Shown piece after piece: positions 50,316-60,982 of a DNA stretch of 64,000 nt. The notes beneath the pieces were generated by a model. The model did not search any database. It saw only the letters and a list, made by a program, of their open reading frames with translations, and was not told the origin of the DNA. This DNA is from Castellaniella denitrificans. GTDB lineage: Bacteria; Pseudomonadota; Gammaproteobacteria; Burkholderiales; Burkholderiaceae_B. The stretch's first letter is position 1. Every line of letters begins with the position of its first letter. The translations under genes and the position numbers were made by a program. The DNA lies in contig NZ_JBHSEZ010000001.1 of the NCBI RefSeq assembly GCF_042653765.1, positions 744,001 to 808,000 on the forward strand, read 5' to 3'.

Positions 50316-51317
50316 CTAGTCCGTCCAGGCGCGCAGGAACGCCAGCAGCACCTGCGCGGCGTTGTCCGCGGCGATGTGCAGGAAGGCGTCCATTTCATTT
50401 TCGCCCGGTCCGCCGCCGGCCAGGTCGCTGAGCGAGCGGAAGGCGATGAAGGGCACGCCCGCGCGCCAGGCGACCTGGGCGCAGGCCGCGCTTTCCATGT
50501 CCAGCACGTTGGCCTGGAAGGTGCGGAAAGCGTAGCGGCGGAAATCCGCGTTGTCCACGAAGGCCTGGCCGGACACGCCGTTGCCGCCGACCACCAGGCG
50601 GGGGCGCTCGTCCAGGCAGCGGTCGTCGCGGTCGCAGGCGCGCAGGGGCACGGACTGGATGCCGCGCGCCACGGCCAGCATGCGCGGATCGGCCTCGAAC
50701 CAGAATTTTTCCTGGATGCCCGCTCCGCCGGCCGGACGCACGCGCACGGCGCGCGGCTGCATCATGCCGTAGGGAGCGAACTCGAAGGTCCCCTTGGAGG
50801 CCGGCGCGCGATAGTGCCCCGGCGCGGTTTCCCGCATCATGACCACTTCCAGGTACTGCCCCCAGCGCTCCGGGACGCTGACGTCGCCGATGCGCAGGTC
50901 GGGATTCACGCCGCCCGCGATGCCGCTGAAGACCAGGTGCGTGACGTGGAAGCGGTCGAACAGCAGCTGGGTGTTCATGGCGGCGTTGACCATGCTGATG
51001 CCGCTGAGCGCCAGCACGACGGGCTTGCCTTCGAGGCGCCCGGTGGTGAACTCGACGCCCTGCGCGGTGTGGACACGCGGATCCCGCAGGCGGGCGCGCA
51101 GCAGGTCCAGTTCCGGCGCGAAGGCCGACAGGATCGCCAGGCGCGGGGTCTCGTCCAGCCGCCCGCCGGCCTGCGCGGCCACCTGGGCGGGCGCCGCGTC
51201 GGCGGCCGCCGGACCGGATGCGGCCCGGGCCGGAGCCGGCAGGCCCGTCCATCCGCCGGCCCATAGCAGGACGGCGGCCAGGATGGCGGCGGCGCGCGGT
51301 GCGGACAGGCACTTCAT
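50316..51317 (-). CDS. Exported 5'-methylthioadenosine/S-adenosylhomocysteine nucleosidase-like protein
   Basis: 333 residues beginning with a Sec signal peptide (about 1-32). The mature part has the purine nucleoside phosphorylase/MTAN fold: GRLEGKPVVLALSGISMVNAA, HLVFSGIAGGVN and the ribose/catalytic stretch VLDMESAACAQVAWRAGVPF with SLSDLAGG. The catalytic Asp in the last motif is kept. The signal peptide is unusual for this enzyme class. The start overlaps the rmuC stop (ATGA). The precise substrate is unknown. Confidence 0.85.
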   Translation of the reverse strand: MKCLSAPRAAAILAAVLLWAGGWTGLPAPARAASGPAAADAAPAQVAAQAGGRLDETPRLAILSAFAPELDLLRARLRDPRVHTAQGVEFTTGRLEGKPVVLALSGISMVNAAMNTQLLFDRFHVTHLVFSGIAGGVNPDLRIGDVSVPERWGQYLEVVMMRETAPGHYRAPASKGTFEFAPYGMMQPRAVRVRPAGGAGIQEKFWFEADPRMLAVARGIQSVPLRACDRDDRCLDERPRLVVGGNGVSGQAFVDNADFRRYAFRTFQANVLDMESAACAQVAWRAGVPFIAFRSLSDLAGGGPGENEMDAFLHIAADNAAQVLLAFLRAWTD

Positions 51318-52708
51318 GGGTTCGGCTCCGGGGAAGAAGGGGAAGGATCGGATTCGGGCGCGACGCCGTCCAGCCGCTGGACTTCGAAATCCGCATGCAG
51401 GGGCTCCAGCGGCGGCAGCGGCCGGCCGGCCTTGGCCGACAGCTCGGCGAAACGGCCGACCTTGCCGTACAGGCCCCGCTGCCCCGCCACGGCCGTGACC
51501 GTGCTGTTGTAGTGCGTGGCCGCCGCCCCCAGGGCATGGCCCAGTTTCTGCAGGCGGTCGGCCACCACCTCCACCTGCCGGTACAGCCCGCCGGCCTGCT
51601 CGCTCAGCGCCCGGGCCTGCTCATTGCCGCGCGCCAGCATCCACAGGGACGCTACCGTGCGCAGGACCGGCATCAGCGTGGAGTGGGACACCAGGACGAC
51701 GTTGCGGCGGTAGCCGTGGTCGAACAGTTCGCGGTCGCACCGCATGGCTTCGATGTAGGCCGGCTCGATCGGCATGTACATCAGCACGAAGCCGGGGCTT
51801 TTCATGCCGATCAGGCCGCTGTAGTCCTTGCGAGCCAGGTCGTCGATGTGATGGCGCACGGCGCGCACGTGCGCCGCCAGCGCGGCCTCGCGCGCCTCGG
51901 GCGTGGCGGCGGCCACGGCCCGGTCGTAGTCCACCAGCGAGACCTTGCTGTCGATGATCAGGTGCTTGCCGTCCGGCAGGCGGACGACGAAATCCGGCTG
52001 GCGCCGGTTGCCGGCCTCGTCCCTGAAGGGCGCCTGGGCCTGGTAATGGTCGCCCGCGATCAGCCCCGCCAGTTGCAGGCTGCGTTCCAGCAGGACTTCG
52101 CCCCAGTTGCCGGTGGCCTTCTTGTCGCCCTTCAGGGCCGTGGCCAGGGATTGGGCCTCGTCGCTCATTTTCAGGCCGACGTCCAGGACGCGGCGGATTT
52201 CCGCGTCCAGCCGGGCCTGGCCGCGCACCGAGGCGTCGTGGATCTCGTTGACGCGCCGCTGGAAGCTGTCGATCTGCTCGCGGAACGGCCGCAGCAGGCC
52301 GCCGAGCGTGTCCTGGCTGGACTGGGAAAAGCCGCGGCTCTTCTCTTCCAGCACCTGGCCCGCCAACTGCTGGAATTCCACCCTCAGGGCCGCCCGCGAC
52401 TGTTCGAAGGCCTGGCGCAGTTCATCGAAGGCGGCGAGCTTTTCCTGGTGGGCCGCCTGCAGCCGGGCCAGTTCCAGCCGGCCGTCCTGCGCCCGGGCGC
52501 GCCAGTCTTCCAATGCGCGGGCCTGGGCGGACGCGTCCCGGTCGAGCTGCGCGATCCGCTCCTGCAACTGGTCGGCGCGCTCGGACTGGCGGGCGGCTTC
52601 CGCCGCCTGCGCCAGCAGCCGCCGCCGCGCCGGCCAGGCGCCGGCCACGGCGCCGACCAGCAACGCCAGCGCCAGCGCCGCCAGGGTTTCCGGAGAAAAC
52701 GGGATCAC
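51314..52708 (-). CDS. rmuC: DNA recombination protein RmuC
   Basis: 464 residues: N-terminal membrane helix (about 7-27), a long coiled coil (about 35-130) and a C-terminal RmuC domain with a nuclease-like core (QPDFVVRLPDGKHLIIDSKV, GFVLMYMPIEPAY). RmuC is thought to limit inversions at short inverted repeats. It overlaps the nucleosidase-like gene by 4 bases. Confidence 0.95.
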   Translation of the reverse strand: MIPFSPETLAALALALLVGAVAGAWPARRRLLAQAAEAARQSERADQLQERIAQLDRDASAQARALEDWRARAQDGRLELARLQAAHQEKLAAFDELRQAFEQSRAALRVEFQQLAGQVLEEKSRGFSQSSQDTLGGLLRPFREQIDSFQRRVNEIHDASVRGQARLDAEIRRVLDVGLKMSDEAQSLATALKGDKKATGNWGEVLLERSLQLAGLIAGDHYQAQAPFRDEAGNRRQPDFVVRLPDGKHLIIDSKVSLVDYDRAVAAATPEAREAALAAHVRAVRHHIDDLARKDYSGLIGMKSPGFVLMYMPIEPAYIEAMRCDRELFDHGYRRNVVLVSHSTLMPVLRTVASLWMLARGNEQARALSEQAGGLYRQVEVVADRLQKLGHALGAAATHYNSTVTAVAGQRGLYGKVGRFAELSAKAGRPLPPLEPLHADFEVQRLDGVAPESDPSPSSPEPNP

Positions 52709-52802
52709 GATGCCGTCCTATGCCGCATGAAGAAGACCCGACATCATCGCACAAGCCGGGCGCCGCGGCAGGCCCGGCCCGTCCCGGCGGCACGGCCGGG
52801 CA

Positions 52803-53774
52803 TCAGGCCGAGCGCAGGATCTCGGTCTTGCTGGACACGCCCTGGCGCAGCCCGCTGGGATCGGTGTCGACGTAGTGGGGAACGCTGCTCTGGACATGCA
52901 GATGCAGCCCCTGGATCAGGCGCAGGGCGCCTTCCGGAAGCTCGTGCGTCGCCTGGGAAACGACGCCGATCATGTAGGCGATGTCGGTCTGGATGGGCCG
53001 CAGCACCACGCCCTCGAGCTGGGCGCCGCGGATCGAGAACGGGTCGATCAGCGCCACGCCCAGGCCGAGCCGCACCAGGGACAGCGCCGTCTGCTGGCTG
53101 CCGACCTCGATGTGGCGCCGGGCCTCGCCCGCCGTGGCCTGCGCCAGGGTGCTGGTCAGGTGATAGCGCATGCGATAGCGGCTGAGCAGCGTGATGACGT
53201 CGGTGCCGCGGATGTCTTCGAGCTGGACCGTGTCCCGGGACGCCAGCGGATGGGCGGCGGGCAATGCCAGCAGGCAGGGCGCCTGTCCGCACCAGTGCAC
53301 GCGCAGGGCCTCGGCGTCGATCGGCAGGTTGATGAGCGCGAAATCCGACCGGCCCTCCGCGAGGGCGCCGGGCGGCACTTCGTGCACGACTTCCTCGATG
53401 ATGAGCTTCTGGCGGAAGACGGGGCTGAAGCGGTCCATCCTGGCCAGCGCCTCGGGCAGCAGGCTGCGGGCGAGATCGACGGACGCCAGGATCCTCAGGG
53501 GGCGGACCTGGCCGCTGCGCATGCCCTGGACCCGTGATTCCAGCTGGTGCAGGTCGGCCAGGATGCCGCGCACTTCCTGGTAGAACTCGGCGCCCTGCTC
53601 GGTCAGGGTGATGGCGGGCCGGGTGCGGGCGAACAGCATGAAGCCCAGTTCGGCCTCCAGATCGCTGATCTGGCGGCTGACGACGGGCTGCGAACGGCCC
53701 AGCATGCGGCCGGCCGCCGTGACGCTGCCGCTGGTCACGATGGCGTTCAGAGCCTCGAGTTGGCGTATTTCCAT
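52803..53774 (-). CDS. LysR-family transcriptional regulator
   Basis: 323 residues: winged helix near 1-65 with VTAAGRMLGRSQPVVSRQI and the effector-binding domain (about 90-300). The ATG at 53774 (MEIRQLEALNAIV) fits the family better than frames further upstream. It is followed by rmuC in the same direction. A long repeat-bearing spacer separates it from panB. Its target is unknown. Confidence 0.92.
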   Translation of the reverse strand: MEIRQLEALNAIVTSGSVTAAGRMLGRSQPVVSRQISDLEAELGFMLFARTRPAITLTEQGAEFYQEVRGILADLHQLESRVQGMRSGQVRPLRILASVDLARSLLPEALARMDRFSPVFRQKLIIEEVVHEVPPGALAEGRSDFALINLPIDAEALRVHWCGQAPCLLALPAAHPLASRDTVQLEDIRGTDVITLLSRYRMRYHLTSTLAQATAGEARRHIEVGSQQTALSLVRLGLGVALIDPFSIRGAQLEGVVLRPIQTDIAYMIGVVSQATHELPEGALRLIQGLHLHVQSSVPHYVDTDPSGLRQGVSSKTEILRSA

Positions 53775-53814
53775 GGCACCCGATGCGGATCGTCCCTGTC
53801 CGCATCCCAAAAAA

Positions 53815-53971
53815 GCCCCCACGCTGCGCCTTCGGCTCGCGTCCACCTCGCAGCTTGCATGCTGCTCGGATTCACCAGGCGCGAAATGGTCCGCGGGGAC
53901 TATTCCGTATCCTGATTCATCTCCCCGAGGGGACGCTCTTGCCTTGGGGCGGCCCGGCGGCAAAAAATCGC
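53815..53971. repeat. Dispersed GC-rich repeat, copy B, interrupted by about 78 bases
   Basis: CCCCCACGCTGCGCCTTCGG begins the element. After GCGTCC (to 53844) the element is broken by a 78-base segment (53845-53922) and resumes as CCCCGAGGGGACGCTCTTGC, followed by GCCTTGGGGCGGCCCGGCGG. Removing the segment rejoins GCGTCC with CCCCGAGGGGACGC into a perfect hairpin. Much of the 254-base gene-free stretch between the LysR gene and panB consists of this repeat. Confidence 0.65.
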
Positions 53972-54028
53972 CCGGATCAGCCGATGACGGCCCAGACGAA
54001 ATATCTAGAAATGAATGTTATATGAATA

Positions 54029-54856
54029 TTACTCCTTCGTCCGTACCCCAAAGCAATGAGCTAGCGTAGGAAAGGTCTCTTCCCGCACAGATTGGGCGTA
54101 ATCCCGCGCCGCCTGCCGTATTACCTGCCCCGCATCGGCGAAACGTTGGGCGAATTTGGGAATCCGGTCGCCGCTCAGGCCCAGGATGTCCTCGGTCACC
54201 AGGATCTGGCCGTCGCACGCGGGCGAGGCCCCGATGCCGATGGTGGGGATGGACAGCGCCGCCGTGATTTCACGCGCCAGGGGCTCGCTGATGCCTTCCA
54301 GCACCACGCCGAACGCCCCGGCCTGGGCATGGGCCCGGGCATCGTCCATGATGCGGCGGGCGGCGGCGTCGGTCATGCCCTGGGCCTTGAAACCGCCCAT
54401 GGTGTTGACGTACTGGGGCATGAGCCCGACGTGGGCCAGCACCGGGATGCCGCGCTCGACCAGGAAACGGGTCGTCTCGGCCAGGGGCAGGCCGCCCTCG
54501 AGCTTGACGCCGGAAACGCCGCTGGCCGCCAGCAAGGACGCGGCATTGGAGAACGCCTGGGCCGGGGACTGCTGGTAGCTGCCGAACGGCATGTCCACGA
54601 TCACGCAGGCATGCCCGGTGGCCCGGACCACGGCGGCCGCATGCGCGGCCATCGTCTCCACCGTGATCGACAGCGTGTCGGGCAGCGCATAGCCGACCAT
54701 GGCCGTGGAATCGCCCACCAGCAGCATGTCCACGGCTTCGTCCAGCAGGCGGGCGATCGGCGCGATGTAGGCGGTCAGCGCCGCGATCTTGCGCTCGCCC
54801 TTGAAAGAGACGAGCTGGGGTACCGTGACGCGCTGCGCCTGACTATGTACACTCAT
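54029..54856 (-). CDS. panB: 3-methyl-2-oxobutanoate hydroxymethyltransferase
   Basis: Adds a hydroxymethyl group to 2-oxoisovalerate using methylene-tetrahydrofolate, the first committed step to pantothenate. The 275 residues hold the magnesium/substrate site VGDSTAMVGYALPDTLSI, VDMPFGSYQQSP and GIGASPACDGQILV. The ATG at 54856 (MSVHSQAQRV) is chosen; upstream in-frame ATGs fall in the divergent gene's promoter. No panC follows in the window. Confidence 0.97.
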   Translation of the reverse strand: MSVHSQAQRVTVPQLVSFKGERKIAALTAYIAPIARLLDEAVDMLLVGDSTAMVGYALPDTLSITVETMAAHAAAVVRATGHACVIVDMPFGSYQQSPAQAFSNAASLLAASGVSGVKLEGGLPLAETTRFLVERGIPVLAHVGLMPQYVNTMGGFKAQGMTDAAARRIMDDARAHAQAGAFGVVLEGISEPLAREITAALSIPTIGIGASPACDGQILVTEDILGLSGDRIPKFAQRFADAGQVIRQAARDYAQSVREETFPTLAHCFGVRTKE

Positions 54857-54935
54857 TTGACTGACTCCAAAGATTCGTTCATTGCCGGCCGCCCGCTCGC
54901 CGGCCAACCGGGCGCTGCCCCCACCGGAGACCCGC

Positions 54936-55775
54936 ATGTCCACCAATCAACCCTATCTCACGTTTCATGATGGCCGCCGCGCGCCCCAACTGGGCCTGGG
55001 CACCTGGAAACTGACCGGAGACGCCGTCGTCCCGGCGATCCAGGCCGCCGTCGAAGCCGGCTACCGCTCCATCGACACCGCCGCCATCTACGGCAACGAG
55101 GCCGAGGTCGGCCGCGGCATCGCCCGGTGCGGCATCCCGCGCGAGGACCTGTTCGTGGCCACCAAGGTCTGGAACGACCGGCATGGTCACGATAGTACCA
55201 AGGCCGCGTTCCAGGAAAGCCTGGACCGGCTGGGGCTCGACTACGTCGACCTGTTTCTGATCCATTGGCCGGTCCCCAAGGAAAAGCGCTACCTGGAAAC
55301 CTGGGAAGCCCTGATCCAGCTGCGCGACGAAGGCCGAGCCCGATCGATCGGCGTCTGCAACTTCCAGCCGGGCCACCTGCAAAGGCTGCTGGACGGCACC
55401 GGCGTGCTGCCGGTGGTCAACCAGATCGAGCTGCATCCCCATTTCCAGCAGGCCGAACTGCGCGCCTACCACGAGGACCACGACATTCGCACCGAAGCCT
55501 GGAGCCCGCTCAGCCAGGGCCAGGCGCTGCGGGATCCCGCGATCCTGGAACTGGCGCACCGGCTGCAGGCCAGCCCGGCTCAGGTGATCCTGCGCTGGCA
55601 CATCCAGATGGGCCACATGGTCATCCCGAAATCCTCGAACCCGGAACGGCTCCAGGAAAACTTCAATCTATGGAGCCTGCACCTGGACGAGGCCGCCATG
55701 GCGCGGATCGCCGCCCTGGACCGCGCCGACGGCCGCCTCGGACCCGATCCCGAGACCTTCCACCTGCTGAAATGA
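54936..55775 (+). CDS. Aldo/keto reductase
   Basis: 279 residues, NADPH-dependent reductase of aldehydes and ketones in the diketogluconate-reductase-like branch. The tetrad is visible: Asp and Tyr in SIDTAAIYGNE, Lys in VATKVWN and His in LIHWPVP. The C-terminal VIPKSSNPERLQENF binds NADP. CGGAGACC lies ahead of the ATG at 54936. Divergent from panB, with 79 bases between. Confidence 0.94.
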   Translation: MSTNQPYLTFHDGRRAPQLGLGTWKLTGDAVVPAIQAAVEAGYRSIDTAAIYGNEAEVGRGIARCGIPREDLFVATKVWNDRHGHDSTKAAFQESLDRLGLDYVDLFLIHWPVPKEKRYLETWEALIQLRDEGRARSIGVCNFQPGHLQRLLDGTGVLPVVNQIELHPHFQQAELRAYHEDHDIRTEAWSPLSQGQALRDPAILELAHRLQASPAQVILRWHIQMGHMVIPKSSNPERLQENFNLWSLHLDEAAMARIAALDRADGRLGPDPETFHLLK

Positions 55776-55801
55776 GCCCGGCCGGCACGCGCGCCGGCGG
55801 C

Positions 55802-55853
55802 TAGTGTCCTGTCTGGTTAGTCCGGTCATTCAAATCCGCCGGCCAGGACACTA
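55802..55853. repeat. 52-base inverted-repeat element at a CTAG-like site
   Basis: Arms TAGTGTCCTGTCTGG (55802-55816) and CCGGCCAGGACACTA (55839-55853) match at 13 of 15 positions as an inverted repeat around a 22-base centre. Each end begins with TA, and the left flank is CTAG. The layout resembles a miniature element or vestige of an IS630/Tc1-type transposon, which duplicates TA. It ends inside the stop codon of the convergent MFS gene. No transposase is present. Confidence 0.5.
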
Positions 55854-57245
55854 AACACCGTCGCGCCGCGCCCGCCATCCCAGGCGGATCGCCAGGGCCG
55901 GCGCGAAGGCGAACACGCCGTAGACCGCCCAGGCGGCCTGCCGCGCGCCCTGCCAGCCGCCCGGATCCGTGAAACCCGCGGCGTTGGCGGCCATGCCCGC
56001 CACGCTGGCCCCCAGGGCCATGGCGTACAGCTGCAGGGTCGTGATCGCCGCCGAGGCGATGTTCTGCTGGTCCGGCGGCGCGGCGCGGAACACGCCGGTC
56101 AGCAGGTGCGGCCAGCACAGCCCGACGCCCACCCCCACCCCCAGCAGCAGCGCGGCCAGCAGCGCCGTCGGCGCATCCGGATCGGGCATGAAGACGTACA
56201 GCCCCGCCAGGGACGTCGCCGACAGGACCGGCCCCAGCGCCAGCAGGCGGCCGACGCAGGCGGACCCGCGCCCGGAACTGGCCAGAGTGCCCAGCGTCCA
56301 GCCGGCCGACATCAGCGCCGACAGATAGCCCGCGTGCAGCGGCGACTGGCCATGCAGGACCTGGAGGAAGTAGGGCACGAAGACTTCCGTCGTCACGCCG
56401 ATGCTCATCAGGCCGATCATGGCGTAGCGGCGACCCAGCGGATGGCTCAGCAACCAGGCGCCCTCGGGCAGGAAGCGCCGGCGCGCCCGGCCGTCGATGC
56501 GCGCCAGCCAGAGGACCAGCAGCAGGCCGCCCGCCACGCCGGCGAACTGGGCGATCCAGGACGTGTAGAGGCTGGCCGCCGACACCACCAGCACGGAGGC
56601 GACCAGCAGCCCCATGCGCAGCAGCGGCGCCTCCAGCTTCGCGCGGCGGTCCCGGCCCGCGGGCCCCAGTTGCGTCACCAGCAACGCACCCAGCAGCGCG
56701 CACACCGGCAGCACGGCCCAGAACGCCCAGCGCCAATGTCCGGATTCGGCGAACAGGCCGCCGATGGCCGGCCCCGACAGGGTGGCCACCCCCCACATGC
56801 CGGAAATCAGCGCCATGGCCCGCGACCACAGGGCCTGGTCGAAGACCAGGGGCACGGTGGCGTAGCTCAGGCTGAGCAGCATGCCGCCGCCCAGCCCCTG
56901 CCCCACCCGGCCGAACAGCAGCCAGGGCATGCTGGGCGCCAGCCCGCAGGCCACGGTCCCGCCCACGAACACGAGCAGGGCCAGCAGGAACGTGCGCCGC
57001 AGGCCGTGCCAGCGGATGCCCAGGGGGGCGCACGAGGAGCCCATGATCGAAGCCGCCACGAACAGGGTGGTGTTCCAGGCGTACCAGGGCAGGCCGCCGA
57101 TATCCTGGACGACCGAGGGCAGAATGGTGGTGGCGATGAATACGTTGACCGCGTGCACGGCCACGCCGCCGGCCAGGGCGAGGGACCGCAGGCCGTTGCG
57201 GCCTCGCAGCAGGGCGCCCCATGAGGCGGAAGGGGATGGATTCAT
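55851..57245 (-). CDS. MFS multidrug-type transporter (EmrB/QacA-like)
   Basis: 464 residues with 12-14 hydrophobic segments. IATTILPSVVQDIG near the first helix is the EmrB-type pattern, and VGQGLGGGMLLSLSYATV follows the fourth. The ATG at 57245 (MNPSPSASW) is preferred over one 25 codons upstream that lies in the aconitase terminator. Its stop codon coincides with the end of a 52-base inverted repeat. Substrate unknown. Confidence 0.87.
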   Translation of the reverse strand: MNPSPSASWGALLRGRNGLRSLALAGGVAVHAVNVFIATTILPSVVQDIGGLPWYAWNTTLFVAASIMGSSCAPLGIRWHGLRRTFLLALLVFVGGTVACGLAPSMPWLLFGRVGQGLGGGMLLSLSYATVPLVFDQALWSRAMALISGMWGVATLSGPAIGGLFAESGHWRWAFWAVLPVCALLGALLVTQLGPAGRDRRAKLEAPLLRMGLLVASVLVVSAASLYTSWIAQFAGVAGGLLLVLWLARIDGRARRRFLPEGAWLLSHPLGRRYAMIGLMSIGVTTEVFVPYFLQVLHGQSPLHAGYLSALMSAGWTLGTLASSGRGSACVGRLLALGPVLSATSLAGLYVFMPDPDAPTALLAALLLGVGVGVGLCWPHLLTGVFRAAPPDQQNIASAAITTLQLYAMALGASVAGMAANAAGFTDPGGWQGARQAAWAVYGVFAFAPALAIRLGWRARRDGV

Positions 57246-57274
57246 GCATCGACCAGGAAAAGCAGGCCCCATGG

Positions 57275-57301
57275 CAAAAAAATGCGGGCCGAAGCCCGCA
57301 T
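57275..57301 (-). terminator. Rho-independent terminator of acnA
   Basis: On the minus strand, ATGCGGGC, loop TTCG, GCCCGCAT, then seven T. It lies 62 bases past the aconitase stop. A textbook intrinsic terminator; it also insulates the downstream MFS gene. Confidence 0.92.
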
Positions 57302-57362
57302 TGTAGACAAGACGGCGCAAGGCCCGGACGGCCGCCCGGACGCGCCGGGCGGCGCCGCGCCG

Positions 57363-60038
<2,676 letters not shown>

Positions 60039-60285
60039 GGCATGTCCTCCTTGTCGGTTCGAACCCGGGCCCGCCGGACCGTCTCCGGACACAGGCCGCT
60101 CTGATCCGGTCCATCTTACACCGCATCCCGCCCCCGCCCGCCACCCGGCCCTGCCGGCGACACCGACTTTGTGTCCGGCCGCGCGGGCGGCGCCCAACGA
60201 CCGGACGCCGTCCAGGGTTAAGCGCGGTTTTCCCGGCGCGCCGGCCTACACTGGAACGATTCCCTGTTTTCCCGGAGCGCATTCC

Positions 60286-60903
60286 ATGGCATTTCCCGCA
60301 TTCTTCGCCCAGGCCCCCCGCATCGCGCTGCACGACCCGCTCGCGCAGCTGCTGGGCGCTTCCGACGACGGCCTGATCGAATACGGCTACGAAGACGCCG
60401 TGCGCCTGGCGGGCCATTCCTGCCCCACCGTGGCCGGCGCCTGGCTGATGACGGTGCGCGCGCTGCGCGCCCTGTACCCCGACGCCCCGCCGCGGCGCGG
60501 CGACATCGAAGTCACCTTCGCCGACAGCGCGACCAACGGCGTCACCGGCGTCATCGCCAACGTGGTCGGCCTGGTCACCGGCGCCACCACCGATACGGGC
60601 TTCAAGGGACTGGCCGGCCAGCACGACCGGCGCAACCTGCTGCATTTCCAGGGCGACATCCCGGGCGAGATCGCCTTCAAGCGCCGCGACACGGGCGACC
60701 GCGTCGCGGTGTCCTTCAGCGCCCAGGGCGTGCCGGGCTCGCCCGCCGCCATGCCGCTGCTGCAAAAGATCCTGTCCGGCGGCGCCGGCGACGCGGAAAA
60801 GCGGGATTTCGCGCAACTCTGGCAGGACCGCGTGCGCCGCATCCTGGAAGCCGCCGATCAGCCCGGGCTGGTCACGGTCAGCCCGCTGCCGCGCGCCGCC
60901 TGA
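60286..60903 (+). CDS. FmdE-like protein, function unknown
   Basis: 205 residues. The stretch LAGHSCPTVAGAWLM resembles the metal/substrate-binding motif of FmdE, named for the molybdenum formylmethanofuran dehydrogenase operon. A later Gly-rich loop, NVVGLVTGATTDTGFKGLAG, is typical of this bacterial branch. No methanofuran enzymes are near, so the name does not imply C1 metabolism. CGGAG precedes the ATG. Divergent from acnA across a 247-base GC-rich spacer. Confidence 0.65.
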   Translation: MAFPAFFAQAPRIALHDPLAQLLGASDDGLIEYGYEDAVRLAGHSCPTVAGAWLMTVRALRALYPDAPPRRGDIEVTFADSATNGVTGVIANVVGLVTGATTDTGFKGLAGQHDRRNLLHFQGDIPGEIAFKRRDTGDRVAVSFSAQGVPGSPAAMPLLQKILSGGAGDAEKRDFAQLWQDRVRRILEAADQPGLVTVSPLPRAA

Positions 60904-60982
60904 TCCTTCTCCCCTTCCCTGCCGGATCCGGCCGGAACGCGAGACGGCCACGCGCCGTGGTCCGGCCGGATGGCCGGGCCGG

